DNA from: Sulfurimonadaceae bacterium
GTDB taxonomy: Bacteria; Campylobacterota; Campylobacteria; Campylobacterales; Sulfurimonadaceae
Direction of reading: 5' to 3'
Assembly (NCBI GenBank): GCA_016744575.1
Contig: JADGEC010000019.1
Location: 1 to 39,179 of the forward strand
DNA length: 39,179 nt
Shown in pieces: positions 7,438-15,497 of this stretch; positions within the stretch are counted from its first letter, which is position 1; every line of letters starts with the position of its first letter. A program made the translations under genes and the position numbers. Below the pieces are notes generated by a model that searched no databases, was not told where the DNA came from, and saw only the letters and a program-made list of their open reading frames with translations.

Positions 7438-7740
7438 ATGAACCAGACACTACGTGATGAAGCGGTGAAAATCATGTCGATCTTCCATTTTTATCGCTCT
7501 GATGGCAATCTCTATCAAAGTGATGATGACGAGAAGGTGGATGCGGTCTTTGAAGCAGTCATCGTCGCCATCGATAGCTGTGGCGAACTCAAGCCGCATC
7601 TTCCTTATAACGAGTTTGTTCGACCGAGCCGCGCCGTCTTAGAAGGGGATCCCGGCTGGGTAGGCCACTTTGAGGAGCGCGACAACCGGAAGTTCTTCCT
7701 CAGTGATGTCCACGACTTTTTAAGACTTTTTTATAAATAG
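7438..7740 (+). CDS. Uncharacterised 100-residue nif-operon protein
   Basis: I do not recognise this protein. It is 100 residues, acidic in the centre (SDDDEKVDAVFEA) with one Cys (IDSCGEL) and a C-terminal segment rich in Phe and Asp (FFLSDVHDFLRLFYK). No signal peptide or membrane segment is visible. It starts 15 bases after the nitroreductase gene and ends 36 bases before the ferredoxin gene, on the same strand, so it belongs to the same operon. Reading-frame integrity in a compact operon supports it being a real gene. Confidence 0.7.
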   Translation: MNQTLRDEAVKIMSIFHFYRSDGNLYQSDDDEKVDAVFEAVIVAIDSCGELKPHLPYNEFVRPSRAVLEGDPGWVGHFEERDNRKFFLSDVHDFLRLFYK

Positions 7741-7776
7741 AACAAAATATGCATTGTAAAAGTACAAAGGAGTCTT

Positions 7777-8073
7777 ATGGCTACTATAGTGCTACTTGAT
7801 GATAATATCAGAGTCAAAGTCTCAGACGGGACGACACTGCGTAAGGTCGCTTTGAAGACCGGGGCATCCATGGAGTTTGGATGCCGTGTAGGGGATTGTT
7901 CGACCTGTGTGGCTTATGTAGAAAGCGGAATGGAGTATCTCAACGAGAAGAGCGAGAAAGAGCATAAAGTCCTTCAGATGCTCGGTGAGGATACACGTGA
8001 GCTTCGTCTGATGTGTCAGTGTGAAGTGAACGCATCGGAGGGCGAGGTCCTGATCTCGTACAGACTGGCATGA
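7777..8073 (+). CDS. [2Fe-2S] ferredoxin of the nif operon
   Basis: Small electron carrier of 98 residues with a plant-type [2Fe-2S] ferredoxin fold. Cluster ligands are the cysteines in FGCRVGDCSTC (C-x4-C-x2-C) and a later one in LMCQCEV; the fold ends with the usual SEGEVLISY strand. A good ribosome-binding site (AAAGGAG) precedes the ATG. Its last bases overlap the flavodiiron gene (ATGA). It is a plausible electron donor to the flavodiiron protein or to nitrogenase-related steps; the partner is inferred from position. Confidence 0.88.
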   Translation: MATIVLLDDNIRVKVSDGTTLRKVALKTGASMEFGCRVGDCSTCVAYVESGMEYLNEKSEKEHKVLQMLGEDTRELRLMCQCEVNASEGEVLISYRLA

Positions 8074-9299
8074 TCGGAGCCATCACTGCATTGAGCGACA
8101 GCGTCTTCTTTACCGGGGTGTTCGATCCTAAGATACGGACTTTTGACATCATCATGAAGACGGCTAACGGCAGCTCCTATAATAGTTACCTGGTCCGTGG
8201 TTCTGAAGGTGTCGCCATCATGGATACGGTGAAGAAAGAGTTCAGCGAGCCTTTCTTTCAGCGTGTCGAACTTCTGTGTGACTATGAGGAGATAAAATAC
8301 ATCGTCTTACACCACCTTGAACCCGATCACTCAGGAGCTCTTGTCGAGCTGATGGGGCGTGCGCCACACGCCAAGCTCATCATCTCGGGCAGGGCGGTGA
8401 TGATGTTAAAAGGGATCATCAAAGAGGATATCCCTTTTGAGGTGGCAAATACCGGCAAGACGATATCTCTGGGTGATAAGACCATCGAGTTTCTGAGTAC
8501 CCCGTTCCTGCACTGGCCCGATACGATGAGCTCTTATCTGCATGAGGAGAAGATCCTTTTCAGTGGTGATGTCTTTGGAAGCCACTACTATGATGAGCGC
8601 CTATTCGATGATGAGGTGGGGGATTTCTCCTACGCGTTCAAATATTATTATGATCATATTATGCGACCGTTCAAACAGTATGTGCTTCAGGCATTGAAGT
8701 TGTACAGAAAGTTCGACATCGATATCATCGCACCGCTTCACGGACCGATCTTGCGTACGAATCCCAAATACTATTTAGACAAGTATGCGCAATGGAGTTC
8801 AGAAGAGAAGTTTCGTAAGAACGAGTTTGGCAAGAAGATGTTCTCAGTGTTCTACATCTCCAGTTATGACAATACCCATGAGATGGCTGTCAAGATCACC
8901 GAGGGCGCCGATGATATCGATGGCGTCATCGCAAGCATGTACGATCTCTCATCTTTGGACGAGAACACGATGATCGACCTACTTGAGGAGTCTGATGCTG
9001 TTGTCATCGGTTCACCGACCATCAACGGGGATGCTGTCAAACCGGCGTGGGACCTGCTCTCCTGCATGGCTTTTCTTGAGAATGGTGGTAAGGTAGGTGC
9101 TACCTTTGGTTCTTATGGCTGGACAGGTGAAGCAGCAGGGATGCTACATGACCGGATGCGTGGTCTTAAGTTTAGATTGCCGACAGAGCCGCTGAAAGTG
9201 AAGTTGATCCCGACAGAAGAGGATCTGGAGTCATGTACCGGGTTTGGGCGCGAAGTCGCCGAGATCATGATGGGCAAGATGGTGGAGATGGAGATATGA
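8070..9299 (+). CDS. Flavodiiron protein (FprA family)
   Basis: Oxygen or nitric oxide reductase of 409 residues. The N-terminal half is a beta-lactamase-like domain with the diiron motif HHLEPDHSGAL (H-x-E-x-D-H) near residues 79-89 and further metal ligands such as the His in APLHGP. The C-terminal half (about 255-400) is a flavodoxin domain binding FMN (GSPTINGDAVKP, FGSYGWTGEA). The length matches class A flavodiiron proteins with no extra rubredoxin module. The gene overlaps both neighbours, the ferredoxin upstream and the NifQ-like gene downstream. A role in removing O2 near nitrogenase is likely, since such genes recur in nif clusters. Confidence 0.9.
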   Translation: MIGAITALSDSVFFTGVFDPKIRTFDIIMKTANGSSYNSYLVRGSEGVAIMDTVKKEFSEPFFQRVELLCDYEEIKYIVLHHLEPDHSGALVELMGRAPHAKLIISGRAVMMLKGIIKEDIPFEVANTGKTISLGDKTIEFLSTPFLHWPDTMSSYLHEEKILFSGDVFGSHYYDERLFDDEVGDFSYAFKYYYDHIMRPFKQYVLQALKLYRKFDIDIIAPLHGPILRTNPKYYLDKYAQWSSEEKFRKNEFGKKMFSVFYISSYDNTHEMAVKITEGADDIDGVIASMYDLSSLDENTMIDLLEESDAVVIGSPTINGDAVKPAWDLLSCMAFLENGGKVGATFGSYGWTGEAAGMLHDRMRGLKFRLPTEPLKVKLIPTEEDLESCTGFGREVAEIMMGKMVEMEI

Positions 9300-9628
9300 A
9301 CCTTGTAGAGATCGTGATGTATGAAGAGATCAGAGAACTGCTGCAGAAGCATGCCATCAATGGCAATGCCAAATATATCCTTGCGCCGCTTGTCGCGCAA
9401 AGATCACTGCTGATGAACCATCTTTATGAGGATATCGGTTTTCGCAGTCGCAGCGAGATGGGCAGGTTCATGAAGAAGAACTTTCCTGTATTAGCTGCCA
9501 AGAGACCCGCTGACAAGCTCTGGAAGAAGTTCCTTTATGATGAGATCGGTAAAGTCGCACCGGCCTGTGCTACCTGTGATGACCAGCATAACTGTTTCAA
9601 GTGTATGCTTAAGGAAATAAGTGCATGA
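9296..9628 (+). CDS. nifQ: Short NifQ-like protein with altered cysteine motif
   Basis: Protein of 110 residues whose C-terminal half resembles NifQ, the molybdenum donor for FeMo-cofactor synthesis: KLWKKFLYDEIGKVAPACAT followed by CDDQHNCFKC. NifQ is normally longer (about 170-200 residues) with the motif C-x4-C-x2-C-x5-C. Here the first cysteine position is Lys86; Cys91, Cys94 and Cys100 are kept and a new Cys103 follows. This may be a shifted ligand set for the Mo-Fe-S cluster or a related protein with another role. I chose the ATG at 9296, which overlaps the flavodiiron stop; the frame open from 9233 lies inside that gene. Confidence 0.7.
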   Translation: MNLVEIVMYEEIRELLQKHAINGNAKYILAPLVAQRSLLMNHLYEDIGFRSRSEMGRFMKKNFPVLAAKRPADKLWKKFLYDEIGKVAPACATCDDQHNCFKCMLKEISA

Positions 9629-10635
9629 CGACACCATCTATCTCGACTACTGAACTCTATTCGCATCTTGATACCCTTATCTCGACCGATATGCCTGTGT
9701 TCATCCACGGAAGTCCAGGCATCGGAAAGTCCTATATCGTAGCGGATGTGGCGCAAAAAAACGGACTGGGACTGGTCGATGTACGTCTCTCTCAGATGGA
9801 TCCGGTCGATCTGCGTGGCGTACCGTCGATAAAAGATGACCAGACCGTCTGGATGCCTCCGGTCTTCTTTCCAAAAGACCCAGACTCGAAAGGCATCTTG
9901 TTCCTTGATGAGTTAAATGCAGCGCCGCCATCAGTGCAGGCAGCTATCTATCAGCTGGTGCTCGACCGAAAGATGGGAGAGTATGAACTGCCGCAGGGAT
10001 GGCGTATCATCTGTGCCGGAAACCGCATCAGTGACCGCGGCGTGGTCTTCCGACTGCCTACACCTTTGGCTAACAGGATGGTCCACCTGCATGTACAGGC
10101 GCGTTTTGAGGACTTCAAACTCTTTGCCATCAAAGCGGGATTGCACCCTTTTATCATCGGTTTTCTTGGCTTTCGTCCCGACCTATTGGCTACAGAGTCG
10201 GTCATAGAAGATGATGCCAACCCGGCTTTTGCGACGCCCAGAAGTCATCATATGCTCTCGAACATCCTTAAAGCAGGCAGTGACATCGAGAAGATCGCAT
10301 CGATCATCTACGGTACCATCGGCTACAGTGCGGGTATAGAGTTTGTCTCCTATGTCAAGGTGTATGAGGAGTTGCCGGATATCGCTTCGATCTATGAAGG
10401 GCACTATCCTGAGCTGCCGAACCAGCCCTCTTTGCTATATGCGCTGGTATCAGCGTTAGTAGAGTACTTTGATGGCTCGCAGACCCATATGCGTCATCTC
10501 TTTACCTTCAGTGAGACATTGCCGACAGAGTTTGGCGTGATGCTTATCAAAGACATCATCGTCAAAGATGAGTCGCTCGCTGAGTTTAGTGCATTCGATG
10601 GATGGTTGGCCAAGTATGGCGACTATATTATCTAA
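9625..10635 (+). CDS. MoxR-like AAA+ ATPase in nif operon
   Basis: AAA+ ATPase of 336 residues, similar to the MoxR/CbbQ/NorQ group. Walker A is GSPGIGKS (residues 29-36), Walker B is ILFLDE (91-96), sensor 1 is the Asn in CAGNRISD, and RLPTPLANR holds the likely arginine finger. Members of this group pair with VWA proteins and remodel or insert metal cofactors into target enzymes. The VWA partner is the next gene and overlaps by 20 bases. The start overlaps the NifQ-like stop (ATGA). The target is unknown; the setting suggests nitrogenase or one of its accessory proteins. Confidence 0.87.
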   Translation: MTTPSISTTELYSHLDTLISTDMPVFIHGSPGIGKSYIVADVAQKNGLGLVDVRLSQMDPVDLRGVPSIKDDQTVWMPPVFFPKDPDSKGILFLDELNAAPPSVQAAIYQLVLDRKMGEYELPQGWRIICAGNRISDRGVVFRLPTPLANRMVHLHVQARFEDFKLFAIKAGLHPFIIGFLGFRPDLLATESVIEDDANPAFATPRSHHMLSNILKAGSDIEKIASIIYGTIGYSAGIEFVSYVKVYEELPDIASIYEGHYPELPNQPSLLYALVSALVEYFDGSQTHMRHLFTFSETLPTEFGVMLIKDIIVKDESLAEFSAFDGWLAKYGDYII

Positions 10636-11764
10636 GCGCCTTGAGAAGATCCGTATCAGGTTCCTTTTCGATCACCCTTTCTTGAGTGTGATGGCACTCT
10701 CCATTGGGATGCAGATGCGTCAGAATCCCCATGAGGCATTTGAGACGGACGGCGCGGCTATCTATGTCGATGAGACGATGGCGCAGACTTTAAGTGATGA
10801 GCAGCTGAGATATACGTATGTACATACCCTGCTGCACATACTGCTTAAGCACGCTTATCGTATGGGTGCGCGTGATCACAAGATGTGGAACCGTAGCAGC
10901 GATATCGTCATAAACCTCTTGTTGAGTGATTTTGAACGGGTAGGGGAACGTCCAGAAACGGAAGTGATGCTTGAGAAGTACAGAGACCGAAGTGTCGAAG
11001 AGGTCTACAACGCACTTTATCAGGAACAGCCCGACGGTGAGGGGACGCCAGATGAGAGTGAGCCCAAAGAGCAGAAGCAAGACCTCATAGAGAACGAAGG
11101 GGACTCAGAAGCTCTCCAGGAGGAACTTGATGCCCTGATCGTCCAGGCTCTAGGTGCAGCGCAGAAGCAGGGTGATATCCCTGCCTCCTTTCTGGAGGTC
11201 ATTCGTGAGGTCACCCGTCCAAAGATCGATCTGGAGACGCTGCTGCACACCTACCTTTCTGAGAGTTATCTTGATAAGGTCAGTGACTTTTCCAATCCAA
11301 ATCGCCGTTTTATCCATCAGGGCATCTATCTTCCGGGTTATAGACGCGAACGTAACCGACTGGACCTCTATATAGCACTGGACCGATCGATGAGTATCAG
11401 CAGGGAGGACTTCTCTAAGTTCCTTGGCATCATCGATGGGGTGCTTCGTATCAGTTCGGAGCTTAGCGTCACAGTCATCCCTTTTGATGAGCGCGTAGAG
11501 GAAGAGAGCATCGTGGTCTATGATGCCCAGGCGGCAAAAATGCCGGAAGTGGCTTTTTCCAAGGGCAATGGCGGGACGGACTTTCAGGTAGTGTTAGATC
11601 ACTTAAAGGGTAAAGCGGGTCCTGAGAGTACCTTGATGGTACTAAGTGACGGTCTTTTCAAGATCGAGCGTGCCTGTGAGATGAACACACTCTTTCTTAT
11701 CAGTGAGAAGAAGAACATAAAAAGGTTTGAGAACTATGGCGACGTCTTTAATTTTGACCTATAA
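10616..11764 (+). CDS. VWA protein with degenerate metallopeptidase-like domain (DUF2201 type)
   Basis: Protein of 382 residues. The N-terminal part resembles the DUF2201 putative metallopeptidase domain (H70, H74 and H79 in HTLLHILLKH, followed by WNRSSDIVIN), but the glutamate of HExxH is Thr71, so proteolysis is unlikely. An acidic linker (about 136-172) follows. The C-terminal VWA domain has a complete MIDAS: D256, S258 and S260 in DRSMS, T321 in GGTDF and D345 in LSDG. The ATG at 10616 was chosen because it starts the conserved region; the longer frame begins at 10568 inside the ATPase gene. It is the expected partner of the upstream AAA+ ATPase. Confidence 0.83.
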   Translation: MATILSKRLEKIRIRFLFDHPFLSVMALSIGMQMRQNPHEAFETDGAAIYVDETMAQTLSDEQLRYTYVHTLLHILLKHAYRMGARDHKMWNRSSDIVINLLLSDFERVGERPETEVMLEKYRDRSVEEVYNALYQEQPDGEGTPDESEPKEQKQDLIENEGDSEALQEELDALIVQALGAAQKQGDIPASFLEVIREVTRPKIDLETLLHTYLSESYLDKVSDFSNPNRRFIHQGIYLPGYRRERNRLDLYIALDRSMSISREDFSKFLGIIDGVLRISSELSVTVIPFDERVEEESIVVYDAQAAKMPEVAFSKGNGGTDFQVVLDHLKGKAGPESTLMVLSDGLFKIERACEMNTLFLISEKKNIKRFENYGDVFNFDL

Positions 11765-12443
11765 AGAGGAGATCGAGGAGCTTCGTGAGCTGCCCGGTTT
11801 TAAAAAGAGAGGTGACGCACGCTATATGTCTCATCCCGATGATGAGGCACGTCTTGAGTGGGCGTTCTACCGGCCATCTGGATCGCATCCCGATCAGGTG
11901 AGTGACAAAGACGCCATGGTCTCCATCATGGCGTTCAACCATTCACGCCTTGGCGCACTGGAGCGTTTCAAACGACTGCATGATGATGTCATCAGAGAGG
12001 AACAGTTACGTGTGAAGGTACATAATCGTAGCCGTATGCTGTTTCGTGCGATGGTAGACGATGATTTCCAAGAGCTTGTGGAAGTCCTCAGGCGCTATCC
12101 GGTCTTTTTGGACCTTGCGTGCGACCAGATGATGAACGGACGGATCTGGAACGACTCCTTTGCCGACCCGGTCGCGGCATCGAAGTTCCTGTACCTTGCT
12201 GGTAAAGATGCTGATACCAGAGTGCTGGAGGCCTTTAGCCGCCGCTTGCAGCCGATAAGGAACTTTGGTGTGGACGAGGCTAAAGTGTATCTTGACGGAC
12301 TCTGTGAACGAGTACAGGAATTGCATATATTTGTAAAGATGCACTTTACTGATGCCTATACGACGTGGATGAGTCATACGACGCTGCATCCACTGCAGAA
12401 GATCGTCTGGAAGAAGCAGATCGACCTATTAAAGGAGAGTTGA
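11736..12443 (+). CDS. Uncharacterised protein following the AAA+/VWA pair
   Basis: I do not recognise this protein of 235 residues. It looks soluble and largely helical, with many Arg and Asp and no signal peptide or membrane segment. Two cysteines are visible (DLACDQ and DGLCERV), too few for a classical cluster motif. The ATG at 11736 was preferred to the TTG at 11727. It overlaps the VWA gene by 29 bases and is separated from the next gene by one base, which places it in the same translational unit as the ATPase and VWA proteins. It could be an adaptor or substrate-recruiting subunit of that module (inference). Confidence 0.7.
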   Translation: MATSLILTYKEEIEELRELPGFKKRGDARYMSHPDDEARLEWAFYRPSGSHPDQVSDKDAMVSIMAFNHSRLGALERFKRLHDDVIREEQLRVKVHNRSRMLFRAMVDDDFQELVEVLRRYPVFLDLACDQMMNGRIWNDSFADPVAASKFLYLAGKDADTRVLEAFSRRLQPIRNFGVDEAKVYLDGLCERVQELHIFVKMHFTDAYTTWMSHTTLHPLQKIVWKKQIDLLKES

Positions 12444-12444
12444 G

Positions 12445-12696
12445 ATGGATGTCCCCCCTACTATTATCAAAAGTGTGATGAAAGCGATCTATAACCTGTG
12501 TGACGAGGATAACTACAACGTCTATGATTCTGAGGATATCGCCGAGTATATCGGAGTGGGACTTGAGATGGTCGATGAGACGATGGAACTGCTTGTCGAA
12601 GCAAGGTTTGTCGGTGAGTGTATGAACCTGCACGACGATGGTATCCAGACGTACCATCTTACGGACAAAGCCATCGATATCGTGGAGATGGGATGA
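12445..12696 (+). CDS. Small winged-helix-like protein
   Basis: Protein of 83 residues. The order of segments (IIKSVMKAIYNLC, YDSEDIAEYIGVGLEMVDETMELLVEA, then TYHLTDKAIDIVE) resembles a small winged-helix domain, with helices followed by a short beta hairpin. There are few basic residues in the presumed recognition helix, so DNA binding is doubtful and a protein-interaction role is equally possible. It starts one base after the preceding stop and its own stop overlaps the next start (ATGA). Confidence 0.65.
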   Translation: MDVPPTIIKSVMKAIYNLCDEDNYNVYDSEDIAEYIGVGLEMVDETMELLVEARFVGECMNLHDDGIQTYHLTDKAIDIVEMG

Positions 12697-13076
12697 AGAT
12701 CGTCATCTTTTTTGAGAAGCCTGGCTGTGCGACCAACGCCAGACAGAAGCAAAGTCTTCAAAAAGCCGGTTGCATGGTGGTCGAACGAGACCTTCTCCAG
12801 CATGGGATGAACATCGAAGAGCTTCGAAGCTTCTTCACGAGGCTGCCAGTCGAGCAGTGGTTCAATCCAAATGCTCCAAAGATAAAGAGTGGTGAGATCG
12901 ATTCGAACAGGGTAAGTGAGCAGGCAGCGCTTCAACTGTTGATCAGAGAACCCATCTTGATAAGACGTCCGCTGATGGTCATCAATGGCCAGAAGTCATG
13001 CGGATTTGAAAGAACGTGTAGAGAGTCTGTTGAACAGAGCGTTGATATCCGAGGTCACTACTGCCTGTTCGAGTAG
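12693..13076 (+). CDS. ArsC-fold nitrogenase-associated protein (NifO-like)
   Basis: Protein of 127 residues with a thioredoxin-like ArsC/Spx fold. It opens MKIVIFFEKPGCATNARQKQ, where Cys occupies the ArsC catalytic position, and contains EPILIRRPLMVINGQKSCGF, matching the RPLM segment of the family. Members annotated as nitrogenase-associated protein or NifO occur in nif clusters; in Azotobacter NifO has been linked to the balance between nitrogen fixation and nitrate assimilation. Here a nitrate reductase gene lies just downstream on the other strand. The start overlaps the stop of the previous gene. True arsenate reductase activity is unlikely in this context. Confidence 0.82.
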   Translation: MKIVIFFEKPGCATNARQKQSLQKAGCMVVERDLLQHGMNIEELRSFFTRLPVEQWFNPNAPKIKSGEIDSNRVSEQAALQLLIREPILIRRPLMVINGQKSCGFERTCRESVEQSVDIRGHYCLFE

Positions 13077-13129
13077 CAGTGGACACTGCGTTGAACCTGA
13101 GTAAGCCCTATTCCCATCAAGGAGAGCAG

Positions 13130-13240
13130 ATGAAGACATTACCCGAACTTAAAGAACAGATCAGTAGCTCGTTAAACCCTATGGCTATCGTCTACATAGT
13201 CATGATCGCATTGACCGTCTATTTCAAAGCGTTCCATTAA
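13130..13240 (+). CDS. 36-residue single-span membrane peptide
   Basis: A short ORF, ATG at 13130 and TAA at 13238-13240, preceded by the ribosome-binding site AAGGAGAG. It has a polar N-terminus (MKTLPELKEQISSSLNP) and a single hydrophobic span (MAIVYIVMIALTVYF) ending in KAFH. It follows the NifO-like gene by 53 bases on the same strand and is the last gene of the nif unit. The codon pattern and ribosome-binding site suggest it is translated. The function is unknown. Confidence 0.6.
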   Translation: MKTLPELKEQISSSLNPMAIVYIVMIALTVYFKAFH

Positions 13241-13259
13241 GTCATAAAGGTTTACCGAT

Positions 13260-13276
13260 AGGCTCCTAGAGCCTTT
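13260..13276 (+). terminator. Possible terminator of the nif unit
   Basis: Perfect 6-bp stem AGGCTC/GAGCCT with loop CTA, followed by only two further T residues. It sits between the convergent nif unit and nitrate reductase gene and overlaps the stop codon of the latter. Weak as an intrinsic terminator because the T-run is short. Confidence 0.4.
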
Positions 13277-15272
13277 CCACTTTTGCCGCATTGTGATTGT
13301 AATCGGGCTGTTTGGAGTATGGGTCGAGAAGATCGTTAGTGAGATAGTTGATGCGGCGTTCCGTGATAGGTACGAAGAGTGTCTTCTCACGAATAGCATC
13401 AGTCACTTGCGCCTGCAGGATGAGTTTGCCTCGTTTGGTAGAGACTTTTACGCGTTCTCCATCACTTATCTTCAGCTCTTTTGCATCGTTTGTATTGATC
13501 TCGATGAAACTTAGCGGCCTATGTTTTCGTAGTTTGTCTACAAAGGCTGTCTTGGTACCACTGTGCCACTGGTCGCGCGTCCGTCCGGTCATCAGAATAA
13601 AGGGGTGTGTCACGGATACGGCCTCAGAGAGACGTTCATTTTGGACATAGATGAGGTTTGCTCGTCTGTCCGGCGTGAAATACTCATCGTTCTCAAACAG
13701 CTGCTTCCCCCAGACGTAAGCGCCACCTCGTAACGATCCTTGATCAAGGTCAGAGAGATCAAGATGGCCTCGTTCGCTTAGTCTTGTCATCTCCTGATAC
13801 TCTTTGAAGACCGCTGCCGCATCCTCAAAATCGAATGCTTTTTGAAAACCCAGTTTTTTACCGATCATCGCAAAGATCTCCCAATCAGGCTTACAGTCGA
13901 TAGCACGGCGTGTCAGGCGCTCTTGACGGGTGATGGTCCGGTCCATATTTGTCTGTGTCCCCTCTTTCTCACCCCAGGGAGCTGCGGGTAGACGAAGATG
14001 AGCGAAGGACTTTGTCTCACTGTTGTCATAAGCATTGATCTCGACGATGAAGGGGACTTTTTTAAGGGCTGCTTCTACGCGCTTGCGGTTAGGTAGGTGG
14101 TAGACAGGGTCAGTATGACAGATGATAAGCAGGTCCAGCTCACCTCTTTCGGCCGCTTCTATCATCTCAAATGCAGTCAAGCCTGCTTTATCAGCTATCT
14201 TGTCTGTCTGCCAGAACTCACTGACCTTCTTGATAGACTCATCATCGAATCCGAGGTGTACAGCGAGAGTAGTAGAGAGTCCGCCCACCTCCCGTCCGCC
14301 CATCGCATTAGGTTGTCCGGTCAGGGAAAAGGGGCCGTTTCCTCTTTTGTTTATCTTGCCCGTAAGCAGATGCAGGTTGATCAGAGAAAGATTTTTGTCA
14401 ACGCCCTGAGAACTTTGGTTTAGTCCCATGGTCCAAGCAGAGATGATGTTCTCATTGGCATAAAAGAGAGTCATGAAGGCTTCAAACTGCGCGGCAGTAA
14501 GACCACAGCGTTTAAGCAGTTTTACCTTGGGTATCTTTTTGATCTTTCGTAGATATTGGACATATCCGTTGACATGTTTTTCCAGATACTGTACATCAGC
14601 CCTGTCATCATCGATGATGCGTCGTGCGACAAGGCTCAGAAAGTCGATGTCTGTGCCGGGACGGATAGGAAGGTGCAGGTCAGCCTGCTGAGCAGTCTCA
14701 GTACGGCGCGGATCAATGACGATGGTCGTAAGTCCGCTTTTTTTTGCTCTTTGTATCTTATTGTTAAAGACGACATGGGCATCGGCCGTATTAGCACCGA
14801 CAAGTATTAGCAGATCACAGTGGTCGATGTCTTGCATCTGTACCGGGACATAGTCGATGCCGAATACTTTTTGATAAGCGACTACAGCACTGGCCATACA
14901 GGTCCGGGAGTTGGTATCTACATTATTGGTCCCGATGAAACCTTTTCCCAGTTTGTTGGCGACATAATAGTCCTCACTCAGCATCTGTCCCGAGAGATAG
15001 ATACCGATGCGTTTAGGGTCACTGAAGCGGATGTGATGTGCGATGGAGCTGATGGAAAGATCCCAGTCAATAGGGATGAAATCACCATCCTCTTTTCTTA
15101 GGTGTGGGCGTAAAAGTCTATCGGTGGTCTCGATGGTATGGAGTTCACTGACCCCCTTGGCACAGACCATTCCTTCATTGATGGGATAGTCGATCGTACC
15201 TATGAGTCGATCGGTGTCGAACTCGATGCCGCAGCCTGTACCACAATAGCCGCAAACTGATCTTATGTTCAT
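13266..15272 (-). CDS. Assimilatory nitrate reductase catalytic subunit
   Basis: Molybdopterin oxidoreductase of 668 residues that reduces nitrate to nitrite in the cytoplasm, NasA/NarB type. Cysteines 7, 10, 14 and 37 bind the N-terminal [4Fe-4S] cluster. Cys125 in NSRTCMASAV is the expected molybdenum ligand, as in the Nas/Nap group; formate dehydrogenases instead use Cys or Sec in another context. The C-terminal guanine-dinucleotide-binding domain includes MTGRTRDQWHSGTKT and DPYSKQPDYNHNAA. There is no Tat signal, which separates it from periplasmic NapA. No electron-transfer subunit, nitrate transporter or nitrite reductase is adjacent. It converges on the nif unit, so both nitrogen sources are encoded together. 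Confidence 0.85.
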   Translation of the reverse strand: MNIRSVCGYCGTGCGIEFDTDRLIGTIDYPINEGMVCAKGVSELHTIETTDRLLRPHLRKEDGDFIPIDWDLSISSIAHHIRFSDPKRIGIYLSGQMLSEDYYVANKLGKGFIGTNNVDTNSRTCMASAVVAYQKVFGIDYVPVQMQDIDHCDLLILVGANTADAHVVFNNKIQRAKKSGLTTIVIDPRRTETAQQADLHLPIRPGTDIDFLSLVARRIIDDDRADVQYLEKHVNGYVQYLRKIKKIPKVKLLKRCGLTAAQFEAFMTLFYANENIISAWTMGLNQSSQGVDKNLSLINLHLLTGKINKRGNGPFSLTGQPNAMGGREVGGLSTTLAVHLGFDDESIKKVSEFWQTDKIADKAGLTAFEMIEAAERGELDLLIICHTDPVYHLPNRKRVEAALKKVPFIVEINAYDNSETKSFAHLRLPAAPWGEKEGTQTNMDRTITRQERLTRRAIDCKPDWEIFAMIGKKLGFQKAFDFEDAAAVFKEYQEMTRLSERGHLDLSDLDQGSLRGGAYVWGKQLFENDEYFTPDRRANLIYVQNERLSEAVSVTHPFILMTGRTRDQWHSGTKTAFVDKLRKHRPLSFIEINTNDAKELKISDGERVKVSTKRGKLILQAQVTDAIREKTLFVPITERRINYLTNDLLDPYSKQPDYNHNAAKVERL

Positions 15273-15456
15273 AATAGGCCATCTTCCTCAAACTGTTTTC
15301 CAAATGATAACAGGTCAAAAAGGCCAGTTTTACGATTAGATGGTTAAGTATTCATCATTGATGTGATGATGGTAATCATAAATGAAAAGGCAAGAAGTAT
15401 TAGGAGGACAAAGGGCGGATTCGTAAGGATATAAAGATAAAGAATATGATCGAGGA

Positions 15457-15474
15457 TAAAAACTATCTGATAGT
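15457..15474 (-). terminator. Intrinsic terminator after tRNA-Ala
   Basis: On the - strand ACTAT-CAG-ATAGT is followed by TTTTTAT, about 25 bases after the tRNA 3' end. A second small hairpin, CCCTA-TAT-TAGGG on the - strand at 15475-15487, lies between them. Together they look like the end of the tRNA transcript. I see no supported gene from 15275 to 15456. Confidence 0.55.
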
Positions 15475-15497
15475 CCCTAATATAGGGGGTTGAAGGA

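Noticed and set aside
12693-13076. Arsenate reductase (ArsC)
   Set aside because: The fold is shared, but the nif operon context and NifO-like sequence argue against arsenic detoxification, and no other ars genes are near.
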